A stretch of DNA of 64,000 nt from JAADHX01 sp964569385 (GTDB taxonomy: Bacteria > Actinomycetota > Acidimicrobiia > Acidimicrobiales > Poriferisodalaceae). The notes under the pieces are model-generated. The model made no database searches and was not told the origin of the DNA. It worked only from the letters and a program-made list of their open reading frames with translations. Both the position numbers and the translations under genes were made by a program. Shown here one piece after another: positions 52,770 through 61,418 of this stretch. The first letter of the stretch is position 1, and each line of letters starts with the position of its first letter. Location of the stretch: NCBI GenBank assembly GCA_964569385.1, contig CAZMUM010000030.1:1-64000 (forward strand), read 5' to 3'.

Positions 52770-53534
52770 ATGATTGTTTTCGACGACGTTTCCGTCACCT
52801 ATAAGGGCGGAGTTCAGGCACTGAAGAATTTCAGCCTTACGATCGACCATGGCGAATTCATCGTCATTGTGGGCCTGTCGGGAGCAGGCAAGTCGACCAT
52901 GTTGAGGGCTCTCAACGGTTTGGTTCCAGCCACGTCGGGATCAATCACAGTCGATGGTGTTGAGGTAGTGGGGGCTGACGCCTCGACCCTTCGCGGCGTA
53001 CGCAAGAGGATCGGCATGATCTTCCAGACGTTCAACCTGGTCGGGCGCACCAGTGTTCTGAACAACGTTCTGATGGGGCGGTTGTCGTATGTGCCCGCCT
53101 GGCGATCAACGTTAGGACTCTGGCCCGCCGACGACCGCGAACAGGCCATGCAGAGCCTCGAACGAGTAGGCATTGTCGAAAAGGCCTACGTTCGGGCATC
53201 AGATCTCTCCGGCGGTCAGCAGCAGCGCGTTGGCATTGCTAGAGCCCTAGCCCAGGACCCCCGAATCATCCTCGCCGACGAACCGGTTGCAGCGCTCGAC
53301 CCGGTCACAAGTCGCCAAGTCATGCGTGATCTCCAGCGCATCAACACCGACCTTGGAATCACAACGCTCATCAACCTTCACTACCTCGACCTCGCCCAAG
53401 AGTTCGGCCAAAGACTTGTGGGGCTTCGAGATGGCGAGCTGGTGTTCGACGGCGACATCGCCGACGTAACCGACGACACGTTCCATTCCATTTACGGCCG
53501 ATCGATCACTTCTGACGATGTCCTCTCCGACTGA
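52770..53534 (+). CDS. phnC: Phosphonate-type ABC transporter ATPase (PhnC-like)
   Basis: A 254-aa ABC ATPase: Walker A IVGLSGAGKSTMLRALNGLV, Q-loop GMIFQTFNLVGRTSVLNNVL, signature LSGGQQQRVGIARALAQDP, Walker B RIILADEPVAALDP, and the H-loop in TLINLHYLDLAQEF. The VLMGRLSYVPAWRSTLGLWP stretch is typical of PhnC. It powers the two PhnE permeases; its end overlaps the first by 17 bp. Confidence 0.92.
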   Translation: MIVFDDVSVTYKGGVQALKNFSLTIDHGEFIVIVGLSGAGKSTMLRALNGLVPATSGSITVDGVEVVGADASTLRGVRKRIGMIFQTFNLVGRTSVLNNVLMGRLSYVPAWRSTLGLWPADDREQAMQSLERVGIVEKAYVRASDLSGGQQQRVGIARALAQDPRIILADEPVAALDPVTSRQVMRDLQRINTDLGITTLINLHYLDLAQEFGQRLVGLRDGELVFDGDIADVTDDTFHSIYGRSITSDDVLSD

Positions 53535-54324
53535 ACCCCCCACTCAGCAGCGGCCCATCAAGCCAACACGGCGCATCCGAACGTTAGCGATTGTTCTAGC
53601 CCTGGTGGGCTTCACCTACTTCTCGGCTAACCAGGTTGGATTCAAACTCTCGACGTTCTGGGAGGTGTGGACCAACCCACTTTGGGAGAAGTTCTGGCCC
53701 GTTCCATGGGATTGGGTACTCAACCGCAACAATGTGCTCGACCCGCTAGTCGAAACGTTCCAGATCGCGATTGTGTCGTCGGTCATTGGCTGCGGCCTGG
53801 CACTCCCCGCGTCGTTTCTCATGTCGAGGCTCACCACACCCAACCGTCCGACTCACATCGTGAGCCGAGCGCTCATGGGAGTAGTTCGCGCCATTCCAGA
53901 TCTATTCTGGGCCAAGCTGCTTGTCACCGCAGTGGGTATCGGTGCATTTGCCGGTGCATGGGCTCTGTCGATCTTTTCGTTCGCCGTGATGGTCAAACTG
54001 TTTAGCGAAACAATTGACGGAGCCGACCCCAGGCCCCTCGAAGCAGCCGTAGCGGCGGGCGGACGACACATGCCAGCAGTTCGTTCAGGAGTGTTACCCG
54101 AGGTCTTTCCCGCCTATGTTGCCTACGCGCTTTACACCTTCGAGCTAAACATCAGAGCGTCGATCGTCCTTGGGCTCGTTGGCGCCGGCGGTGTCGGGCG
54201 TGTCATTGAAGCCCAGCGCCAGTTCTTTCGCTTCGACCGCATCCTCGGCATTCTCATTCTCGTGTTCGTGGTTGTCTTTATCATCGACCAGATCAGCGTG
54301 GCTCTGCGTAAGAGGCTCGTCTGA
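53518..54324 (+). CDS. phnE: Phosphonate-type ABC transporter permease (PhnE-like), first subunit
   Basis: A 268-aa permease with about six membrane segments. The family start QVGFKLSTFWEVW and the blocks LVETFQIAIVSSVIGCGLAL, VVRAIPDLFWAKLLV, GADPRPLEAAVAAGGRH (cytoplasmic EAA-type loop) and VLGLVGAGGVGRVIEAQRQF are standard PhnE. The start overlaps phnC; the stop TGATG overlaps the second permease, so the three are co-translated. Confidence 0.9.
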   Translation: MSSPTEPPTQQRPIKPTRRIRTLAIVLALVGFTYFSANQVGFKLSTFWEVWTNPLWEKFWPVPWDWVLNRNNVLDPLVETFQIAIVSSVIGCGLALPASFLMSRLTTPNRPTHIVSRALMGVVRAIPDLFWAKLLVTAVGIGAFAGAWALSIFSFAVMVKLFSETIDGADPRPLEAAVAAGGRHMPAVRSGVLPEVFPAYVAYALYTFELNIRASIVLGLVGAGGVGRVIEAQRQFFRFDRILGILILVFVVVFIIDQISVALRKRLV

Positions 54325-55232
54325 TGGTTAGTCCACTCGATGCCAACGACACAGCTGCTGTCCTCGACACCGACCAGGCTGCTCATCGGCCAACAAAGCC
54401 GGTAGGCCCTGGCCGCTGGAAATGGATCATCGCTGGCATCATCTCGGTGGCGCTCGTTTGGTCGATTAGTGGCCTAGCCGTTGGCCTCGATCGTCTGTTA
54501 GGCGCGCCGGGAGACGCATGGGGCATCGCGCGACTGATGTGGCCTCCAGATTTTGCCACCGAGATCGAACGAGGGGTAGTCGGCAAAGTCCTCGAGTCGG
54601 TCTACATCGCTTGGATCGGCACCATCATCGCGGCCACATTCTCGCTACCTCTGTCGTTCCTGGCCGCCAGCAACGTCGCCCCCCGCTGGCTGCGCCGCGT
54701 GGTTCGCAACCTTTTCAACGTCATCAGGTCGGTGCCCGAACTAATCGTGGCGGTAATTCTCATCGCCGTGACCGGGCTAGGACCTTGGGCTGGCGCCCTC
54801 GCAATTGGTCTCCATTCAATTGGAACGCTCGGAAAACTGTCGAGTGAAGCAATCGAAAGTGTCGACGGCGGCCCACTCGAAGCCGTCGATGCCTCGGGCG
54901 GACGCTGGGTATCGAAGATGCGCTGGGGAGTCCTGCCCCAGGTGTTGCCAACTATTACGTCTTATTGGCTGTTCCGCTTCGAGATAAACGTAAGAGCCTC
55001 TGCCGTTCTCGGCCTGATCGGCGCCGGAGGTGTTGGCTCAGAACTTGTCAGTCAGTTGAATTTCCGAAACTTCCCGCAAGTCGCCGCGGTACTAATCGTG
55101 ACCGTCGTGGTGGTGCTCATCATCGATAACGCTTCGTCGGCGGTACGTCGTCGAATCATCGCCGGTGGCGGGCGCCTCCCGGACGATAAGTCAAGAATGG
55201 CCGTGTTGAGGTTCGACCTCACCGGCCGGTAG
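54324..55232 (+). CDS. phnE: Phosphonate-type ABC transporter permease (PhnE-like), second subunit
   Basis: A 302-aa permease homologous to the preceding one, with a longer N-terminal cytoplasmic tail. Blocks include VVGKVLESVYIAWIGTIIAA, FNVIRSVPELIVAVILIAVT, SVDGGPLEAVDASGGRWVSK (EAA loop) and AVLGLIGAGGVGSELVSQLN. The two permeases probably form a heterodimer. The operon ends at the hairpin 55246-55296. No C-P lyase, phosphonatase or phosphite dehydrogenase genes are in the window. Confidence 0.9.
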   Translation: MVSPLDANDTAAVLDTDQAAHRPTKPVGPGRWKWIIAGIISVALVWSISGLAVGLDRLLGAPGDAWGIARLMWPPDFATEIERGVVGKVLESVYIAWIGTIIAATFSLPLSFLAASNVAPRWLRRVVRNLFNVIRSVPELIVAVILIAVTGLGPWAGALAIGLHSIGTLGKLSSEAIESVDGGPLEAVDASGGRWVSKMRWGVLPQVLPTITSYWLFRFEINVRASAVLGLIGAGGVGSELVSQLNFRNFPQVAAVLIVTVVVVLIIDNASSAVRRRIIAGGGRLPDDKSRMAVLRFDLTGR

Positions 55233-55245
55233 CTGCCAATTAGTT

Positions 55246-55296
55246 CCAAATTGATGAGATTGGCCACATCAGATGTGGCCAGATCCCTCAATTTGG
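55246..55296. terminator. Bidirectional hairpin between the phn operon and the inositol synthase gene
   Basis: Outer arms CCAAATTGA (55246-55254) and TCAATTTGG (55288-55296) enclose a mismatched zone and a perfect inner stem GGCCACATC/GATGTGGCC. It lies between convergent genes. Confidence 0.7.
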
Positions 55297-55299
55297 GGG

Positions 55300-56616
55300 T
55301 CAACCAACCTCACTGTGGGTTACGGGCTGTTCGCCCATCCACTCGCGCAACGTGTTCTTCAACTTCGTCTGCTGAATGAACAGGTCGTGTTCGATGTCGG
55401 ACTCGCCTCGTTGCTGTGGGGCCTTCAGGTAGAAGCTCAACCACTCCTGAACGCCAGACTCACCAGCGCGATGGGCTAGATCCATAAACAGTGCCAGGTC
55501 GAGCACGATCGGGGCGGCCAGAATCGAGTCGCGGCACATAAAGTCGACCTTTATTTGCATCGGATACCCAAGCCAACCGAAGATGTCGATTGCATCCCAA
55601 CCCTCCTTGTTGTCGCCGCGCGGTGGGTAATAGTTGATGCGAACCACATGGTCGATGTTGCCATACAACTCGGGGTAGACCTCGGGCTGAAGGATTGTGT
55701 CGAGCACGCCTAGTTTCGACATTTCCTTGCTCTTGAAGTTCTCAGGAGCATCGAGCACCTCACCATCTCGGTTACCGAGAATGTTGGTCGAGTACCAGCC
55801 CCGCATGCCAAGCATCCGAGCCTTGAACCCTGGAGCCAGCAGAGTCTTCATAAAGGTCTGGCCGGTCTTAAAGTCCTTGCCGGCGATAGGTACCCCGCGA
55901 GTATTGGCCAACTCAAGCATGCACGGTAAGTCGACCGAGAGGTTCGGCGCGCCGTTAGCGAACGGAACGTCACTTTGAAGGGCCGCGTATGCGTACATTT
56001 GGCTTGGAGCAATGGCCGGATCATCGGCTTTCAGACCAGCCTCGAACGCTTCGACGGTCTCGTGGCAGGCCGCAGGCTCGGAGTACGCCTCGGTAGACCC
56101 GCACCACACCATGACCATGCGGTCACAGCCATTGTCGAGACGAAACCGTTCGATGTCATCCACGAGCGCCATGGTGAGCTCCCACTTCGAGGCGAGGTCC
56201 TTCACCCGAACACCATCGAGTCGGCTAACCCAAGTTCGGTCAAAAACGGCGTCCATAGCCACTATGCCCTCAAGCTCGGCGGCCATAGGAGCCAAGTCCT
56301 TCTCGTCGAGCACGCCGCAGGTCCTGGCTGCTTCGAGCACATTTGGCGAGAGCGGGTCCCAACCACCAAAAACGAGATCGTCGAGTGTGGCCAGTGGCAC
56401 GAAGTCTTTGATAAGAGGGTTGCGGCCCTCTTCCTTTTTGCCAAGTCGGATGTGCGCCATCTGACTGACCGATCCAATTGGTGGCGAAATACCCTTCCTA
56501 GCGGCGATTACACCAGCGATGAAAGTGGATGCAACAGCACCCAAACCTGGCGTGAGAACACCAAGCTTGCCGTTGGCTGCCGGAATGGGCCTGGCTGAAG
56601 AAGTCTCGTTCGTCAT
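55300..56616 (-). CDS. myo-Inositol-1-phosphate synthase (inositol-3-phosphate synthase)
   Basis: A 438-aa protein. The NAD-binding start GVLTPGLGAVASTFIAGVIA is followed by SVSQMAHIRLGKKEEGRNPL, FGGWDPLSPNVLEAA, MVMVWCGSTEAYSEPA, GVPIAGKDFKTGQTFMKTLL, GWYSTNILGNRDGEVLDAPE, NFKSKEMSKLGVLDTILQPE and VRINYYPPRGDNKEGWDAID. These are the conserved blocks of inositol-phosphate synthases, which isomerise glucose-6-phosphate for inositol lipids and solutes. The length matches the roughly 440-aa bacterial type. The gene stands alone, divergent from a LysR gene whose product may regulate it. A TAGTGT box lies 8 nt before the ATG. Confidence 0.92.
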   Translation of the reverse strand: MTNETSSARPIPAANGKLGVLTPGLGAVASTFIAGVIAARKGISPPIGSVSQMAHIRLGKKEEGRNPLIKDFVPLATLDDLVFGGWDPLSPNVLEAARTCGVLDEKDLAPMAAELEGIVAMDAVFDRTWVSRLDGVRVKDLASKWELTMALVDDIERFRLDNGCDRMVMVWCGSTEAYSEPAACHETVEAFEAGLKADDPAIAPSQMYAYAALQSDVPFANGAPNLSVDLPCMLELANTRGVPIAGKDFKTGQTFMKTLLAPGFKARMLGMRGWYSTNILGNRDGEVLDAPENFKSKEMSKLGVLDTILQPEVYPELYGNIDHVVRINYYPPRGDNKEGWDAIDIFGWLGYPMQIKVDFMCRDSILAAPIVLDLALFMDLAHRAGESGVQEWLSFYLKAPQQRGESDIEHDLFIQQTKLKNTLREWMGEQPVTHSEVG

Positions 56617-56732
56617 AGTTCAAGACACTAAGCCGACCTGAACGATATCTATAGTTAGATAAGTATTACTTCACCAACGTTCGCCGACTCTGAAGATGGG
56701 CGCTCGCTGAATCTGAAGATCGGATTATCAAC

Positions 56733-57647
56733 ATGGCCCAGACCCCGAGCCACCTTCCCAACCTGACCGTCCAGCAGCTCGAGTACTTGGTAGCCGCCGT
56801 GGACCACGTAACTCATGCCCAAGCCGCCGGTTCACTTGGTGTGTCGCCGTCGGCACTCAGCCAGGGTTTGGCCGAGCTCGCCAAACGACTCGGTGTCGAA
56901 CTGTTCGACCGCACCGGCCGCACCATGGAGGTCCGCACCCAGGCCGAACCAATCGTCGATCATGCCCGCCTGGTGCTCGCCCACACTGCCGACCTCGCTC
57001 GTTACGTCGCCGATGCCAAACAAGGGCGCGCTGGCCTGGTGCGTCTAGGCATGATCGACGTCGCTGCTGTTCACCACTTTGCCGGCGTCTTGCACGACAT
57101 TCGCTCAACAATGCCAGACGTCGCACTACACCTGACAGTGGCGCCAAGCAGCGAGCTTATTGCCGGTGTTCGTTCGGGTTCGTTGGATCTGATCGTTGGT
57201 GTTCGGCCAGACGACGACACCGACCTCGACGTCGTCGACCTTGTGGCCGAACCCCTTCACGTTTATGTTGCCAGCAAACCTGTGGGCACCTTCACCGCCA
57301 CTCCAGACCCAGCCGACCCCACAACCTGGGGTCCGTGGGTCGGATTCCCGCCAACCTCGCAGACAAGGCAGGTCATAGCTAGGTCGCTACGGGCTCTCGG
57401 AGCGGACTACGAAGTGGTGGCCGAATCTCACCAACCCGACGTGCTGAAGGAGATGACCACCCTCGGTCTTGGTTGGGTGGTGCTGCCACCGGTACAGGCC
57501 GAGCAAGAACCGAGGCGGCTGCGCAGGGTAACCGATGCGCCCCTCGCCTATCGCACTCTGAGTGCCGTGCAACGGGCTCGATCGTCGCCGAGCGAATCGA
57601 TCGGCACGGTCCGCGAACAGTTGATCTTGGCTTCGGACATTAGCTAG
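56733..57647 (+). CDS. LysR-family transcriptional regulator
   Basis: A 304-aa protein. The N-terminal winged helix is LTVQQLEYLVAAVDHVTHAQ, then AAGSLGVSPSALSQGLAELA and LFDRTGRTMEV. A two-lobed ligand-binding domain follows from residue 95 (LVRLGMIDVAAVHHFAGVLH, SGSLDLIVGVRPDDDTDLDV, EMTTLGLGWVVLPPVQAEQE). It is divergent from the inositol-phosphate synthase gene (116-bp gap, AT-rich), and LysR proteins often control the divergent neighbour. The effector is unknown. Confidence 0.9.
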   Translation: MAQTPSHLPNLTVQQLEYLVAAVDHVTHAQAAGSLGVSPSALSQGLAELAKRLGVELFDRTGRTMEVRTQAEPIVDHARLVLAHTADLARYVADAKQGRAGLVRLGMIDVAAVHHFAGVLHDIRSTMPDVALHLTVAPSSELIAGVRSGSLDLIVGVRPDDDTDLDVVDLVAEPLHVYVASKPVGTFTATPDPADPTTWGPWVGFPPTSQTRQVIARSLRALGADYEVVAESHQPDVLKEMTTLGLGWVVLPPVQAEQEPRRLRRVTDAPLAYRTLSAVQRARSSPSESIGTVREQLILASDIS

Positions 57648-57720
57648 CCACCCAAGGCCTTTCGGGGCCGCCACCCCACCCACACGGTGCACAAACTCCA
57701 CCCAAAGCAGGAAGTTTGCG

Positions 57721-59358
57721 CTACTGGCGGCGGTAAACGTCGGTGTGGTCGGCAGGCAGAGCTTCGATGCCCAGAATCGCGTCGGCGGCCTTTTCGGCAA
57801 TCATCATGGTGGGGGCATAGATGTTGCCATTCGACACCTCGGGCATCACCGACGCATCTACAACCCGCAAGCCGTCGACTCCGTGGACTCGATGTGTTAT
57901 CGGGTCGGTGACGGCCATGTCGTCGGTCCCCATTCGACACGTGCACGATGGATGCAGTGCAGTCTCGGCGTCACGCGAAATCCAGTCGAGAATCTCCTCA
58001 TCAGTCGACACTGAGGGGCCAGGCGACACTTCTCCGCCGTTGTAGGGCGCAAACGCAGGCTGTTCGAGAATCTCGCGGGCAATACGCACAGCTTCGAGCC
58101 ACTCTTTGCGGTCATTGCCGGTCGAGAGGTAGTTGAACTGAATGGCCGGATGTTTGCGAGGGTCGGTCGAGGTGATCTTCACGGTTCCGCGTACATCGGA
58201 GTACATCGGCCCGACGTGAACCTGGTAACCATGGCCTCCAACGGGTGACGAACCGTCGTAACGAATAGCGATCGGCAAGAAGTGGAACATCAGGTTTGGG
58301 TAGGCGACCTCGTCGTTGCTACGGACGAAGGCGCCGGCCTCAAAGTGATTGGTTGCAGCCGGCCCGCGCCTAGCCAACCACTGCAAACCGATGAACGGCA
58401 TACGCCATTTGGCGATGTATGGCTGCATCGAAACCGGCTGAGTGCACGAATACTGAATGTAGACCTCTAGATGATCTTGAAGGTTCTCCCCTACCCCTGG
58501 CAACTCGGCCACGACATCGATGCCAAGGTTTGACAAGTGGTCGGGATCGCCGATTCCGGCGAGCTGGAGCAATTGGGGCGAGTTGAACGCGCCGCCGCAC
58601 GAGATGATTTCGCCAGCGTGAACCATGTGCGTCTTGCGTCGGTGTTTGTATTCGACACCAACGGCCCGGTTACCTTCGAACAAGACCTTGTCGACCTGGG
58701 CAAGGGTCAGCAAGTCGAGGTTGGGCCGCTTTAACACCGGATGCAGATAGGCGCGTGCCGCGCTGAGCCGTCTGCCTCTCACCATGTTCTTGTCGAATGC
58801 CGCAAAACCCTCTTGTCGGTATCCATTCACATCGTCGGTACGGCCCCAGCCACCTTGTTCGCCGGCCTCGAGCCAGGCCCCGAAGAGAGGGTTGGTCGCA
58901 GGACCGGTCTCAAGCTGCAATGGGCCATCGTCGCCGCGCCACTGGTCGCCTCCGACAAGACGATCCTCCATACGCTTGAAATACGGGAGGCAATGGGCGT
59001 AGTCCCATTGCTCCATTCCGGGGTCGGTGGCCCATTTGTCGTAGTCCATGGGGTTGCCGCGCTGGAAGATCATGCCGTTGATGCTGCTCGACCCGCCAAG
59101 GACCTTGCCCCTGGCGTGATACACCCTGCGCCCGTTCATGAATGGCTCGGGCTCGCTTTCGTATTTCCAGTCGTAGAAGCGGCTACCGATTGGATAGGTC
59201 AGGGCCCCCGGCATGTGTATGAACACATCCCACCTCCAGTCCTTGCGGCCGGCTTCGAGAACCAGAACCCGATTGGACGGGTCGGCGCTAAGTCGGTTTG
59301 CCAGCGCGCATCCTGAAGACCCGCCGCCGATGATCACGAAGTCGTATGTATCAGCCAT
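57721..59358 (-). CDS. GMC-family FAD oxidoreductase (choline/alcohol dehydrogenase-like)
   Basis: A 545-aa flavoprotein. The FAD-binding start is FVIIGGGSSGCALANRLSAD; GMC signatures are GKVLGGSSSINGMIFQRGN and GAFNSPQLLQLAGIGDPDHL; the active-site His lies in ALHPSCTCRMG and the second catalytic residue in SNGNIYAPTMMIAEKAADAI. The length and the CRMG block resemble BetA choline dehydrogenases, but AlkJ-type alcohol dehydrogenases share them, so the substrate stays open. No betaine aldehyde dehydrogenase is nearby. Confidence 0.88.
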   Translation of the reverse strand: MADTYDFVIIGGGSSGCALANRLSADPSNRVLVLEAGRKDWRWDVFIHMPGALTYPIGSRFYDWKYESEPEPFMNGRRVYHARGKVLGGSSSINGMIFQRGNPMDYDKWATDPGMEQWDYAHCLPYFKRMEDRLVGGDQWRGDDGPLQLETGPATNPLFGAWLEAGEQGGWGRTDDVNGYRQEGFAAFDKNMVRGRRLSAARAYLHPVLKRPNLDLLTLAQVDKVLFEGNRAVGVEYKHRRKTHMVHAGEIISCGGAFNSPQLLQLAGIGDPDHLSNLGIDVVAELPGVGENLQDHLEVYIQYSCTQPVSMQPYIAKWRMPFIGLQWLARRGPAATNHFEAGAFVRSNDEVAYPNLMFHFLPIAIRYDGSSPVGGHGYQVHVGPMYSDVRGTVKITSTDPRKHPAIQFNYLSTGNDRKEWLEAVRIAREILEQPAFAPYNGGEVSPGPSVSTDEEILDWISRDAETALHPSCTCRMGTDDMAVTDPITHRVHGVDGLRVVDASVMPEVSNGNIYAPTMMIAEKAADAILGIEALPADHTDVYRRQ

Positions 59359-59412
59359 GCAGTGTCAATCATCGCAGAGCTGACACGCCTAACAGCTACC
59401 GGATCCATATCG

Positions 59413-59445
59413 TGGGGTTCTCGGTACCTCGTACTTAGAGCCCCA
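59413..59445 (-). terminator. Possible terminator after the response-regulator gene
   Basis: A 9-bp stem with one G-T pair, TGGGGTTCT (59413-59421) against AGAGCCCCA (59437-59445), 29 nt beyond the stop of the two-component operon. Modest stem, no T-run. Confidence 0.35.
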
Positions 59446-59473
59446 ACGGGCCAAGACGGCGGCCTAACGTTGG

Positions 59474-60145
59474 TCAGCTGACCCGGCCCGTCTCGTAGGC
59501 CCACATTGCGATTTCGACCCGGTTTCTGGCACCGAGTTTGTTCATGAGGCTCGCCAGGTGTGTCTTGACGGTGCTGAGGCTGATGAAAAGTTCGTCGGCA
59601 ATCTCGGCGTTAGTGCGCCCACTGGCGACAGTTACCAATACCTCTTCTTCACGGTCGGTCAACGGGGCGATCGGCTGAACCGGACTACTCGGTTCGGACT
59701 TCGCGAACGCCGCCAACAGCCTAGCGGTGACGTTTGGCGCGATGAGGGCATCGCCGATCGCAGCCGCGTTGATGGCTTGCACCAACAGCTCGGGCCCTGC
59801 GTCTTTGAGTAAGAACCCCTTGGCTCCAGCCCGAAGGGCGCCGTGCACATATTCGTCGAGATCGAACGTTGTGATGACCACCACCGCCATCGGATCGTCG
59901 ACATCTGGACCAGCGAGAATACGCGTGGCTTCGATGCCGTCCATCTCGGGCATTCGAATGTCGAACAAGCACACATCGGGTTGCAGTTCGCGTGCGAGGC
60001 GTACTGCCTCGATGCCGTTAGCCGCCTGACCAACCACTTCGATGCCAGGCTGGGCCGAAAGAATCATCGCGAGCCCGGTTCGTACAAGGTCTTGATCGTC
60101 GGCAACCACGACCCTGATCGTGGCTTCGGCCTGATTGTCGCTCAT
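59474..60145 (-). CDS. NarL/LuxR-type response regulator
   Basis: A 223-aa protein. The receiver domain has the acidic pair in VVVADDQDLVRTGLAMILSA, the phospho-acceptor Asp in PDVCLFDIRMPEMDG, Thr in VVITTFDLDEYV and Lys in GAKGFLLKDAGPELL. The C-terminal LuxR-type helix-turn-helix reads LTDREEEVLVTVASGRTNAE, then IADELFISLSTVKTHLASLM. Its ATG overlaps the kinase stop (ATGA), so the pair is co-translated. The divergent ABC exporter operon is the likely target. Confidence 0.94.
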   Translation of the reverse strand: MSDNQAEATIRVVVADDQDLVRTGLAMILSAQPGIEVVGQAANGIEAVRLARELQPDVCLFDIRMPEMDGIEATRILAGPDVDDPMAVVVITTFDLDEYVHGALRAGAKGFLLKDAGPELLVQAINAAAIGDALIAPNVTARLLAAFAKSEPSSPVQPIAPLTDREEEVLVTVASGRTNAEIADELFISLSTVKTHLASLMNKLGARNRVEIAMWAYETGRVS

Positions 60146-61287
60146 GGCTGCGTCTCTCGCGGGAGAGTCGCAGCGACCGTCCAGCCTCGATTGGGCCTCG
60201 GTCCGAACCTCAATGAGCCGCTGAGCAACCGGGCCCGTTCGTCCATACCGACCAAACCGTACCCCTTCGAAGACGAGCCAAGCGCAACCAGATCGCCGTC
60301 ATCAGTTATCTCAACCGAGATCGACTCTGCGTCGCCTGCAACCTCGACCCGAACCCGCGTGGCATGGCGGGCGTGTCGCTGGGCGTTGGTAACCGATTCT
60401 TGGGCGATTCGGTAGATAGCAGACTCGACGCCTTCGGCCACACCTTCGAGATCGCCAGACATCGTCACCTTTACCTCTACGCCGCCGGGCCATTCGTCGG
60501 CTAGGGCTGCCACTTGGGCTAGCCCGCTCTGTGGGGTGGTCGCTGCGCTGTCGGATCGCAATGCCCCAACCATGCGCCTCATCTCGCTGAGAGTGTCCGA
60601 TGCCGTTTGTTCGATCGATGCCAACACCGGACCAACCGATTTGGGATCGTTGGCCAGGATGGCTTGACCGGCCTGGGCTTGAATCGCGATGGCCGACACA
60701 TGATGAGCAACGGTGTCGTGAAGTTCGCGGGCAAGCTTCTGGCGTTCCTCAAGCCGGGCTTCGTGCGTGGCACGCTCGCGCAGGTTGGCTCGGTAGCGCA
60801 TCACCACACCGACCGCAGCCGACAAAAGCCAGGGGATCAAGTTGGCGAGGGCTGCTAGCCAGCTCGGTTGAACCGCAGCTGTTTCAAACACAAAGTTCGC
60901 TAGGACAACTACGGCCATCGCCCCGGCGATCTCTCGCCCAGAAGCCCAACGGAACAACGAGTAGACGACGATCAGCCCGCCAGTCCCCGCTGAAGCCAAC
61001 ACCGGAGTGTCGCGGTCGGTCCAGTAGGCGACGGTGTGAATGACAATCTGCGGCACCACCGCGACCAGGACTGCCCCCATGGGGTGCTGGCGACGAAACC
61101 ACAACGCGGCAATGCCGACTCCGGCAACCACTGCTGCGGCCGTCCTGAAGGACACGTCGTCCTCATACAGGAACGAGGCGCCCGCAATAATTGAGAGAAC
61201 GAGGATAAGCACCACGTCGATGCGGCCAGGAGGAGGAGGCCCCGAAGCCCGTTCTTCGTTTAGGAGCGATCGAATGAAACTGCGCAC
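60142..61287 (-). CDS. Sensor histidine kinase (HisKA_3/NarX-like)
   Basis: A 381-aa protein. The N-terminal half has four to six hydrophobic segments (VVLILVLSIIAGASFL, AMAVVVLANFVFETAAV, LIPWLLSAAVGVVMRY) with short loops, so it probably senses within the membrane. The phospho-acceptor His is in RQKLARELHDTVAHHVSAIA. The ATPase end has IYRIAQESVTNAQRHA (N box) and SSKGYGLVGMDERARLL (G box). The frame opens with TTG 61329, but I prefer GTG 61287: TACCGT sits exactly 6 nt before it, matching other leaderless starts. Confidence 0.9.
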   Translation of the reverse strand: MRSFIRSLLNEERASGPPPPGRIDVVLILVLSIIAGASFLYEDDVSFRTAAAVVAGVGIAALWFRRQHPMGAVLVAVVPQIVIHTVAYWTDRDTPVLASAGTGGLIVVYSLFRWASGREIAGAMAVVVLANFVFETAAVQPSWLAALANLIPWLLSAAVGVVMRYRANLRERATHEARLEERQKLARELHDTVAHHVSAIAIQAQAGQAILANDPKSVGPVLASIEQTASDTLSEMRRMVGALRSDSAATTPQSGLAQVAALADEWPGGVEVKVTMSGDLEGVAEGVESAIYRIAQESVTNAQRHARHATRVRVEVAGDAESISVEITDDGDLVALGSSSKGYGLVGMDERARLLSGSLRFGPRPNRGWTVAATLPRETQP

Positions 61288-61293
61288 ACCTAC

Positions 61294-61299
61294 ACGGTA
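61294..61299 (-). promoter_or_regulatory. -10 box for the kinase/regulator operon (leaderless)
   Basis: Minus-strand TACCGT, then GTAGGT (6 nt), then GTG 61287. It helps decide the start codon. Confidence 0.45.
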
Positions 61300-61418
61300 C
61301 GCAAGACCTACCCAGGTCTGATCGGTCAAAAGTATGAGAACGCGATCAGCCTCTTGAACAACGGCAAAGTGGCCGGTTGCCCGATGCCGGCTCGACTCCG
61401 ATTTGTGACCGTTAGGTC

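Noticed and set aside
57692..57718. Small inverted repeat CAAACT/AGTTTG after the LysR gene
   Set aside because: Six base pairs plus a bulge; too weak to call a terminator with confidence.
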